NCBI GenBank assembly: GCA_027924645.1
Contig: BSBN01000860.1
Location: forward strand, 9,300,001 to 9,364,000
Direction of reading: 5' to 3'
DNA from: Cunninghamia lanceolata
Taxonomy: Eukaryota; Streptophyta; Pinopsida; Cupressales; Cupressaceae
DNA: 64,000 nucleotides
In this document: positions 22,401 through 32,196 of the stretch, piece after piece
Numbering within the stretch: the stretch's first letter is position 1
How the letters are laid out: each line of letters opens with the position of its first letter
Notes under the pieces: model-generated
Databases searched by the model: none
Told to the model about the DNA's origin: nothing
What the model saw: only the letters and a program-made list of their open reading frames with translations
Made by a program: the position numbers and the translations under genes

Positions 22401-23099
22401 CCTACTTTTTCTTCATATTTTTTATTCTTCACTTCTTGAAGACTCATCTGATTCATATCCATTTGCCTCTGAGTTCAAATACTTCCAATCATCATGAAAA
22501 ATGCTTTGTACTGGAAACAACTGTGTTCTGTCAACTTGAACTTCTATTACTCATTACTTTCAAGCCAATTATCAAAATCAGGCAAACTTCTGAAGGTAGA
22601 TGTAACCAATGATCAATAACCATATGCCATAATCACAGATCCATATCTTCAACAGCAGACCAATGCAAACCAAATTACCAGAAGATTGTAGCTTGATTTT
22701 ACCAGATAGATACTTAGCCAAAATTCATAACTTGTCTTCTTTCTTGATCAAATCTTCTTGCATAGCAAACTTCTTAATCTACACAACTCTTCCTTTATCC
22801 TTTACAAACATAGTCTCTCTCCTAACTTAAACCTTTGTTGCTAATCCTTAACCTTGTCTCTTCATGCTGAGGCATCAACACCAATCTTTGGCAGGAGAGA
22901 AAAGATTTCCAATAAGAATCCCCCTAAGACAAAGCTCTAATCTCAATTTCTAGAGGGAACATCTACACCATATACTGGTACAGGCTCATCCTTAACCTCT
23001 ATTACATCCTTCTTCACCCAAATCTCATTCAGCTCCTTCTTGGTCTCTGTCGGATCAACTTTTTATATTGGTTTGTTCTTCTCTACTGGATTATCCTTC
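22401..23099 (-). other. Element C gap where protease and integrase should be
   Basis: About 700 bp between the zinc-knuckle gag and RT. Only a short acidic stretch before RT (…DDWKYLNSEANGYESDESS) looks coding. No DTG/DSG protease motif and no HHCC or DDE integrase motif is visible, so roughly 1.5-2 kb of a normal copia pol is missing or degraded. Confidence 0.55.
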
Positions 23100-24214
23100 T
23101 TCATGCTTCTGTTTCTACTATACTTAGAGGTATGTCCAGATCCATTGCAATTGTAGCACACCACATTTCTCTATCTAGTATTTCTTCCATTCATTTTGGA
23201 TCTGTATTGGTTAGCTTTATGCCCAAATTTATTGCATGTATAACAATAGCCACTGAAGGATTTAACTATCCTATCCTTGCCATAGCCATTTCTCACTTGA
23301 CTTTTGCACTCATTAGCCCTATGTCCCATCTTATAGCATGCATAACACCTAATAGAGTTCTGAATCACTTTACTTCTACATACAGTAGCTCTATGACCAA
23401 CTTTATTTCATGTGAAACAATTACCTTTGAAAGATTGAGCATTCCTTCCATTGTTATAGCCATTTCTTATCTGAATTCTACATTCACTAGCTCTATGACC
23501 AACTCTTTTGCATGTAAAGCACTGACCGAAGAAAGATGGAACATTTTGATTCATTTTGCTCCTACATTGAGTATCCTTATGGCCGAACTTATTACATGAA
23601 TAGCAATAACCATTGAAAGATGGGTACCTTTGAGCATTTGGTTGCCTGACTGGTGGTCTTCTTGGTCTATTTCTTTGATTTCAGATTTGTTTGCCTTTTT
23701 CCTTCTTGTTCTTAGCATTCACTGCTTGTCCTAATTTGGAACTTTTACCTTTCTCAAATCCCAAGCCTTCTTTGTCATCAGGGCTCTTCTAACTAGAAAT
23801 CATCTCATCAAGTTTTGAAGAACTGATCTTAAACTTTTCTTCATAGCTCTTTGCCTTCTCCAGATCTGATTTCAAACTCATAACTTCTTGTTCAAGACTT
23901 ACACATTCTTCAAATTTGTCTTTCATCATTAGGTATAGATATTCCTCAGCCCTTGTTTTTTCTTCATCTTGCACTTTCATGGATTCATTTGCTAACCTTA
24001 ATTGTTCACTGACCTCCTTGTTTCTCTCTTTGAACTTCTTGACTTGCTCTCTTAGTTTTCTGATACATTCATCTACTCCTTTAACATTTTCCTTCAAATC
24101 CCAGTTTTCTTCTTTAGTCCTTTCAAGGTCTTCAAGAGCAACTTTGAGTTCTTCAGTACTAACAGACATACATTCATCTTTTGAAAGATCTGACAAATAG
24201 AGGTTGTGTACCAT
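23100..24214 (-). pseudogene. Element C: coiled-coil gag with six CCHC zinc knuckles
   Basis: Minus strand, beginning just inside the PBS. 24214-23789 encodes 141 residues of heptad-rich coiled coil (SVSTEELKVALEDLERTK…, …YEEKFKISSSKLDEMIS). After stops and frame changes, 23640-23110 encodes six knuckle units: CYSCNKFGHKDTQC, CFTCKRVGHRASEC, CFT*NKVGHRATVC (stop for Cys), CYACYKMGHRANEC, CYTCNKFGHKANQY (last Cys to Tyr) and CYNCNGSGHTSKYS (last Cys to Ser). The coiled coil and knuckles match the intact 392-aa ORF of element F. No UBN2-type capsid domain typical of copia gag is seen in front of them. Confidence 0.85.
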
Positions 24215-24272
24215 CCCAAATCTATCTTAAGCTATTAGGCTTTCTTCCAAAAAACCTCGCTCTAATACCAAT

Positions 24273-25763
24273 TATTGAATGCACAAGACAAATGAGAGGG
24301 GGGTGAATTAGTTGTATCAAAAACTTTAAACCTTCACAAGTATAATCACATTCACTTCAATCCACTTAAGCCCTAATTCTATTATGAAGATTAAACATTA
24401 CAAATAGATAACAAAAACTTAATCACATCAACACCATGCATAAGAGAACACTAGATTTTATGTGGAAAACCCTAAAAGGGAAAAACCACGGTGAGGATTA
24501 GCTCATAATATATAGTAGTAACAATACCAAATTACAAAGAGGCTCACTGCCAAAGGGCTCACTACCCAAGGACTCACTATCCAAAGAAATGCTCACTACA
24601 AATAGGGCTCATTGCCAATGGGGCTCACTACCAATGGCGTTCACTGCTAGAATGGCTCACTGCCATGAACTGATATAATAGCATCTACCACATGCCTGAG
24701 TTCAGTTCCATTGAAGCACAATATTTATCTCCTTCGCAGCCTCACAACACACACATCTTCATTTTTGCATATGCACACTCTACACACAAATTTATTACAT
24801 TTATTTATACCAATCATCAACCTTGGAACACACATCAAGGTCAGCAATACAATCTACAACCTTTGGAACACTCTCCAAGGTCGGCAAACATACATAATTC
24901 AAATTAGGTCTGGACCTAAACAAACTTATAAAGCAAACAAATGAAGGTTGAATACTTCATAGCTTAGCTTGGACCCAAATACATATTCACACGCTTCAAC
25001 ACGCTTCTACAATCCATGAAACACATCCGCAAAGAATGTTAGCACCCAAGTCAGCCAAACTTGTGCAAACACCAAGAATACTTAGGCACACTCTTCCAAG
25101 AGCTCAATCATAGTTTGTGGATCAAGTACGCACCTTCAACACAATCTGGAGACATCCACGAACAACATAAAATCACCTGGGAGCTGACAAATCCATCCAC
25201 AACAAATTTCACTTGAAGACAACTTACAAATAACATTGCTAAGTTCTGCTATTCAATAACTTGCTTTCCAGAGTACCAAATCACAAATCCAAAACTACAT
25301 CACTTGAAACCACTCTACGGAGAAATGCAGAGCAAAATGCTTTCTCCTAGACACCTCTACACAACTCAGAAACTCTATTAAATACAGTCTTCAAACTGGT
25401 GAACATAACTTCTACTGTACAGCGATCCAGACCATCAAATTCTAGATTTAGCATCTTAAAACACTTCTCTAAAACATATCCAAATCTCATACTCTGGTCT
25501 TCAACACAGAAGAAATGCGAAGAAAAAACTTAGGCAGTATCTTGCAAGCCAGAATACTCTGCAACACACTATTTCCACTTGGAGAGAAAATTTTCTCAAA
25601 AGCACTTGGAAACTCAACAGCATGAACAATATGCTAGCATTATCAATACTTCTTCAATTCGTTCAAATCATCTTAACATGACAACTTAATCAATTAACAA
25701 TCAACAATATCAGAAGACACAGTTGACACCAATGACAACACCGGTTAGCACATGCTTGTAATA
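24273..25763 (-). repeat. Element C 5' LTR (1,491 bp)
   Basis: Starts TATTACAAGC on the minus strand at 25763 (TG mutated to TA) and ends ATTCAATA at 24273, 2 nt before the PBS (TGGTATTAGAGCG). TATA box TATAAATA at 24802-24809. It differs from the 3' LTR by many substitutions and small indels. Confidence 0.9.
24541..24664 (-). other. Leader hairpin array, element C 5' LTR
   Basis: About eight units on the minus strand, 140-265 nt downstream of the TATA box: GGC-AGTGA-GCC (at both ends), GGC-AATGA-GCC, GGAT-AGTGA-GTCC (one wobble pair), GGGT-AGTGA-GCCC (one wobble pair) and others less perfect. Stems vary, loop ARTGA is constant. Confidence 0.7.
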
Positions 25764-26582
25764 GTTCCTGAGAAGATTATCTTAGATAGATATGCATGCA
25801 TGACGTCAAGATTTTGGCAAACTCTATTTACAATGCTAGGGAATGAACTCAATATAATCTTATCTTATCACCTTGAGACAGATGGTCAGACAGAAAGGGT
25901 AAACCAAGTTCTCAAAGATTTGTTGTGAATGTATTGTATGGATCAACAATACAAGTGGGAAGAATATCTACCGCTTGTGGAGTTTTCTTATAACAACTCC
26001 TACAATTCTGCTATTAACAAGTCTCCATTCAAAGCATTGTATGGAAGAAGGTGTCGAAGAATAAGTTAAGCTGATTAGAGAAAGATTGGCAGAAGCCAAT
26101 GATAGACAAAAAAGCTATGCTGATGCTAAGCATACACCAAGGCAATTTTTAGTTGGAGAAAAAGTTCTTTTGAGGGTCAAGCCTCATAAAAGTACCATAA
26201 AGTTTGGGAGGTCTTCCAAACTAGCTCCTAGATATGTAGGACCCTTCAAAGTTCTCGAAGTGATTAATCCAGTTGCCTACAGAATAGATCTATCACTAGC
26301 TCTCTCCAGGATGCATAATGTTTTTCATGTTTCATATTTGAAAAAGTATATACCAGGTGATAATCATATTCTTGATTGGAATGCTTTATAGGTACAGGAC
26401 CTAGGGGTGGTCATAATCAAGCCTCCCAAAGTGCTCAAAGTTCACAAGCTCCACTTGCATAATAGAGAGATTACTCAATGTAAGGTCTAGTGGGACCAGT
26501 ATGCACAAGATAGTGCTACATGGGAAGATTAACAAGATTTTTATCAAATATTTCCTCATTTGTTTAATGCTTTTCAAAGTTG
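25764..26582 (+). pseudogene. Element D: integrase 3' half and chromodomain
   Basis: Continuation after element C. It gives IILDRYACMTSRFWQTL (core Asp present), YHLETDGQTERVNQVL (catalytic Glu present), VEFSYNNSYNSAINKSPFKALYGRR, then at 26086-26391 the GPY/F-type C-terminal domain (VGEKVLLRVKPH … LAPRYVGPFKVLEVINPVAYRIDL … MHNVFHVSYLKKY). After TAG codons comes a chromodomain-like tail (KVHKLHLHNREITQCKV, ATWED, FPHLF) ending at TGA near 26582. The chromodomain is the hallmark of chromoviruses and directs integration to particular chromatin in that family. Confidence 0.9.
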
Positions 26583-26645
26583 AACAAAAACTTTATTATG
26601 TTATTAATTTTTGGATACATTCGATCATCAAGGACAATGAATCTT

Positions 26646-26659
26646 ATGGGGGAGATAAG
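26646..26659 (+). other. Element D polypurine tract
   Basis: ATGGGGGAGATAAG about 65 bp after the pol stop, followed by TCACATCCCTAA. Many plant gypsy LTRs begin TGTCACA, so this should mark the 3' LTR start. A matching 5' LTR was not found upstream of the gag remnant. Confidence 0.55.
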
Positions 26660-28484
26660 TCACATCCCTAATTTTGACTATGTTTTACTTTTTTTACTTG
26701 TAAGTAATTAGAAGGTAACTTTACATGACTTAATGATTTGACGTTATGTGAAAATGTCAGGATAAATCAATGATCTCATGAGTTTGATTTATATATTTAA
26801 AATAGACATGTGATTATATAATGTCATGATTATTTAATCATAAGATATATGAAGTAACTGATGATGCACTAATCCCAGTTTGGTTGTGTTTAGTGTGAAA
26901 AAGATGAATGATGAAGACTAGCATGCAAGCTAGATCAAACTCTCTTCCATAATAACATTCAAGGACAAGACCATGCCAAATCACAACCAAAGATAGTTGG
27001 ACTCAGCTACAGAAATCATGCTCTTGTTTGCTATGGAAATATCAGATTTAGCCAAGCCTCTTATCAAACCCTAGGTCAAGTATGCATAAAACCCTAGTTC
27101 TAAGATAATCAGCTTATAACAAACATAAAATAGTTGAAACTCGGGATTTGGATATACAAAGATGATCAGAGAGATATCAAAACATGTATCCCAGAAGATG
27201 AAGTGTCAGAGGATGAAATAGGAACCGCCCAAGTCTTGAAAGTGAGAATCTGCTAGAGGTCTGAACTGAGATAATGCTCCAAGGATTGCTTAGATGCTAG
27301 ATCTGGAGTTAGAAATGCCTACAAGACTAGGGCCACAATCTCCCAAGTCTTTTTAGGGGAATATTTTGGAATTTCTTTTGGATCCCAAAACCCTGATTCC
27401 TGCATAGTCTTCTTGAATCTTCACTTTTCTTGAATTCTATACCTATAACCTGCACACAAGATGACAAGAGAGGGTTTGGGGAGTTATGGTGTTTAGGGAT
27501 TTGCATCAGTCAAACCTCGGAATGGCATTCAAGCCTTCCAACACTGTTGATAGATAAGAGAGCATGCCCTAGCAGGGAAAAGGTTAAACCAAATGATGAT
27601 AGAATGATGCAAATAACAATGATATCACCTTGGCGGCGAATCCCTTAGGAGAATGAAGATCCTTCAACTCATAAGGAGATGGATGATGATTCCAAACCTG
27701 CAACAACACACACAATACAAACACAAATCTACTCTAATAACACAATGAATGCTTTGAATGCTCTTTTCTCTAAGATCATAAGTTTGTGATATCCATCTAG
27801 GTTCATAATGAATTCAAAAACACACTTATATATGGTTTCCTGCTAACATTCGTGAAATTAAATCACAAGAGCCAACAAAGAGGAACATTTTTAAAGGTCC
27901 TATGCCAACATGACATTAATTGGCCCCGACCAATCAAGGGAGACTTGGGCGATGGACGCCCAAGTCTAGGAGCCCCTTTTTAGTCTGGGATGAGATTAAG
28001 GAAGGGCCCAAAGTCCAAAATTCACATTTCCAGGCAATCTCTTCGAGATGATCAATTATAACACATAATGTAATTACGGGGACCTAGGAACTAAATAAGG
28101 AGGTAAAAAGGCAAGTGTCACTTTTTACTCCATAACATTTAGCCCCCACTTTAATGTGTGTATGATCTTACAATCAGTACATGAATTAAAGTACGGTCAA
28201 AGCATATCAAACACATCAAACACTAGAGTGAAGACACACCCTAAGTTTAGAAGACCATTTATAGCCCCCAAGCTTAGGCAAACATAAGAAAACACATGAC
28301 AATCATAGAAAACAAAGAGAATACAGTAAGGATGCACGCAATACATGAAGAAGACCATGAAGCATGCAATACATAGAGAAGATATGAATATAATCACACA
28401 ATACATAGAGAAGACATGATTAAACAATTATATGAATATAACCCTAACTTCATCACTACGCACCACCATCAAAGACACACAAAA

Positions 28485-28725
28485 CACACAGCATGGGGGG
28501 AGCTCATCGCTACACACCTTTAAACCACAAAACACACAAGACACATAGCATGGGGGGAGCTCATCACTATGCACCTTTATACCACTAAAGACACACAAGA
28601 CACTCAAGGAAGACACAGAAAACATGAGCTTTGTATAGTATGTCATCGACACTCTATACATCGTATACACAACAAACATGGGCGATAGGAAGGAGCTCAT
28701 CACTACACTCCACTATCTAAGACAT
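28485..28725. repeat. Short tandem repeat, ~60-bp unit
   Basis: The block GCATGGGGGGAGCTCATC followed by CTA..CACCTTTA and an ACACACAAGACAC tail occurs twice about 60 bp apart (near 28490 and 28550), with a third diverged copy near 28678 and a partial copy before the first. Confidence 0.6.
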
Positions 28726-28839
28726 GCAAAACACACTTGATAGTTGAGCTATGCTACTACAACTACCAAAGGCATGCTTAAGGGTGAATAAATCAAGATC
28801 CAGTCCTGCCTCTGCATAGGACTTTTAAAAAGGATGTGC

Positions 28840-29070
28840 AACTGCTCAAGGGAAGACACAATCTCACCTTCTGTAGAAGGGCTTTCAAAATGCAACCCCA
28901 CCCGCATCTACATATGAATTACGATGAAAAGGAAGCACGCACAAAGTATACAACCCCACATGCATCCGTAGATGCCTTATAGTGAAAAAGAGGTATACGC
29001 AACGCAAAACAAGTACACAACCTCACCTGCATCGGCAGATGCCTTATGGTGAAAAGGAAGCATATGTAAA
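28840..29070. repeat. Short tandem repeat, ~60-75-bp unit
   Basis: Three to four imperfect copies of a unit containing CAACCYCACMYGCATC, then AGATGCCTTATGGTGAAAA and AAGC. Confidence 0.6.
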
Positions 29071-31230
29071 CACACTTTATCCATAATATCTAAGATAATA
29101 AACTAAAAAATATGATGCAGAGGTAGGAGGACCAACAACTCAACTAAACAAATCACTCAAAACAATGTTCACATGACTCATACTTCATGACACTTGACTG
29201 TTTTAAACATACTTCACAAAATGAAACATTGACATGAAACAAACTGTCCTCAATAACTTTAACAAATCAAAGAACTAATCCAATTTATTTGGTGAGGTTG
29301 AATAGAACATTAATACAGACTTTTCCTCCAATTTTCATGAAGATCCAATGGTAGGAGAGAAAGTTATGACTCTTTTCCCAAAACTGCAAACCCTAGGCAG
29401 CGTTCAGACCTGCCCTCACCAAAATTGCAATATCTCTGACAAACCTTAATGAAATTATGACAAAAAAAATAATTGTAAACTAGAAAGACATATATTTCCA
29501 TCCATCTATTATATGAATCAATTTGAGGCCGTACCAGGCCATACCATACATGTTTTCAAACTGCATTTTCAGAAAATTAAACTCTACAGACCTACCCTCA
29601 ATAAAAATGTCAGAACTTATTCAAATCTTAATGAAATTTGATTCAACAAAAAGAAATGGAAAGTAGACTCAATAATATTTCCAACCATACCACATTTAGG
29701 TCATATATAGATTGTAAAAATCTGTACCAATCTCTGAAACAACAATTTAATATTCAGAAATGCAGAAACAAGGGTATCTTTTATTGATATCACATCAAAA
29801 TGTAACAACCCACATTCTCCAACCTTCTCCAACCATCTCCCCTCATGGGATTCACGTTTACAAGACATATTTAAGTTATTACAACCATTTTATAACTTCC
29901 CAACCATTCAACTACCCATTTACCCTTCATCTTTCATTTTATGCACTTTTTTGCAATTTTACAAAATGACAACTTTGACAATTATTGCAATTTTTAACAA
30001 ATGACTCTAAAATGACCACCTAAACCTCAAAATGGAGTCATACATATTCAAAATGATCCATTAGATCTTATTACAACATCAAGACACCCAACCAAATCAA
30101 ATTTTATAAAAATGGCCTCATGGAGGCATGTAGTCAAACAGATGCTCCTGCACCAATATATGCCCCCACCTTAAAGTGGTTGATCTCACTTGCTGATATT
30201 AATCACATTTAAGGTAAAGTGAAAACAAGAAAGAGAACAAGATCTTTCACAAAGCACATGCCCCCAAAGGTGACATGTGCTTACGATCATCGAATGATCC
30301 CAACAAATGCACATGTTAGTATCACATTCTAATCATCAGCAATACATAGAAATAAGGTAACATACCACAAACAAACCAAGGCTACACTTATAGGTTCAGA
30401 TTTGAGTATAGCAGTTAGGTTATAATTCAGGTATCTTAGAACCAAGTGTAGCTACAAGGTGAGATACAAAACATTCCAAAGTGCATAGAAGCAGATTTAG
30501 AGTATTGCAAAGGTTTGTTACAAGAATCGTCACAACACAACACGAGGTGATTCTACTAGTCACTTGTGTCAGTAATATATCAACCCCATCTTCATATATG
30601 GACTAGGTCCATTTTGCTTTCTTGTTGTAGGGACGCATGGTCCTTATCAATTTTATTTGTTTTTGTCATCCACTGACTAGTAGAGCCACTGAAGAATGTA
30701 AACACTAAAAATGAGAGAGGAGACAAAGTTGACTTAGGTTCACAACATGGGAAAATGCCCCCAAGACATCCTCCACAATGCTATGCCCCCAAGGCACCAC
30801 ACAACAATTACAATAAAAGAGAGGAGAATAGAAAAATAGAGAAACAAATAGAAGAAGTATCACAACAAAGGTGGTCTCCTTGTATCCTTGACCTTATAAG
30901 AGTATCAAGGGTCATCCAAGGAGACCTAAACAACATTTAGCACAACACAGGGGAACACAACACAACACATAAGAGGAGGCCACCTGTGAGAGAAAATCAA
31001 AGAGGCGCCACATCAAAGGTGGCTAAAAGGGTGAGAAATACTTACATGTGAGAAGATGCAACCGCACTAGTGGTTGTCTTTGAGAAAATAATCTTCCTCC
31101 CAATCTAGAATGTGAGAAGAAATAGGTACATAGGGTACTACGGCCCACTTTAAAACTTTGTCCTTTAATTCTTCATCATTTAACTCTTCTTTTAATTCAA
31201 TTGTTGTTAGTGGGATGTTTTCTTGTTGAC

Positions 31231-32100
31231 GTGATACCCTAATCCCTTATCCCTAAACTCTAAAACCTAATCCCTTATTCCTAAACTCTAAACCCTATCC
31301 CTAAACCGTCAACCATCAACCTTAAACCTTAATCCATCAACCCTAAACATTAATCCCTCAACCATCAACCCTAATTATTTATCCCTAAACCCTAAACCCT
31401 AATCCCTCAATCCTAAGCCCTAAACGTTGTCCCTATTCCTAAACCCTCAACCCTCGACACTATACCTTAAACTCTAATCCCTTATCCCTAAACCCTCAAC
31501 CCTAAACCCTAATCCATCAACCCTAAACCTTCAACCCTAAACTATATCCCTAATCCCTCTACCCTCAACACTCTACGTTAACCCTAATCCCTCAACCCTC
31601 AACCCTAATCCCTCAACCCTAAATGCTATGGACCTAAAGCCTCAACCCTAAACCCTAATCCCTCAAGGTCCTAAGTTCCCTAATCCCTTATCCCTAAACT
31701 CTAAACCCTATCCCTAAACGCTCAACCCTTAACCCTCAACCCTAAACCCTAATCCCTCAACCCTATACTCTAATCCTTCTTGACCTTAAACCCTCAACCC
31801 TTAAACCCTCAACCCTTATCCACCCCTCTCCTCCCCTATCCGCCTCACCCCCATCTCTACCCTTCTCTACCCTCGACACTATACCTTAAACCCTAATCCC
31901 TTAACCCTCATCCCTAAAGCCTCAACCCTCAACCCTTAAACCTCAACCCTTAACCCTCTACTCTCAACCTATTACTTAATCCCTAATCCCTCAACCCTCA
32001 ACCCTCAACCCTTAACCCTCAACCCTATACCTTAAACTCTAAACCCAAAAACCTCAACCCTCAACCCTAAAAACTCTACGAGCTTAGGTCCTTATATACC
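31231..32100. repeat. Degenerate interstitial telomere-like repeat
   Basis: About 860 bp dominated by CCCTAAA/CCCTAA heptamer-like units mixed with CCCTCAA, CCCTTA and CCCTAATC variants, with few long perfect runs. Plant telomeres are (TTTAGGG)n, so this is a decayed interstitial telomeric sequence or a satellite derived from it. The C-rich strand is on the plus strand throughout. Confidence 0.85.
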
Positions 32101-32114
32101 CTAAACCCAAAACC

Positions 32115-32191
32115 CTTACATACATACATACATACAAGCATACAAGCATACATACATACATAAAAACATGCATACATATATACATACATAC
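32115..32191. repeat. CATA microsatellite, left of element E
   Basis: (TACA)n with interspersed ACAAGCA variants, interrupted at 32197 by the start of element E. It continues on the other side of the element at 45963. Confidence 0.85.
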
Positions 32192-32196
32192 TATTT

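Larger units (their letters stand above)
18805..25763 (-). mobile_element. Element C: complete Ty1/copia retrotransposon, minus strand, nested in D
   Basis: 6,959 bp bounded by two LTRs (24273-25763 5' LTR; 18805-20373 3' LTR) and flanked by the 5-bp duplication GTTCC (18800-18804 and 25764-25768). Removing it restores the integrase reading of element D. Internal order on the minus strand: PBS-like TGGTATTAGAGCG next to 24273, coiled-coil/zinc-knuckle gag (24214-23100), an unrecognised gap (about 23100-22440), RT (22400-21182), RNase H (to 20729), PPT cluster, 3' LTR. No protease or integrase motif was found, and there are several stops and a frameshift, so it is defective. The LTRs differ at many sites, indicating an old insertion. 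Confidence 0.93.
26660..31230. other. Unassigned repeat-rich intergenic region
   Basis: No supported gene or RT/INT motif on either strand. The first few hundred bases may be the 3' LTR of D. From about 28130 on, the sequence is rich in GCCCCCA strings and contains two short tandem-repeat blocks (separate entries). Scattered open stretches here look non-coding by composition. Confidence 0.5.

Noticed and set aside
26660..26870. Direct LTR match between the D 3' flank and the 15650-15950 region
   Set aside because: Beyond a shared TCACA.CCC start I could not see convincing similarity by eye.
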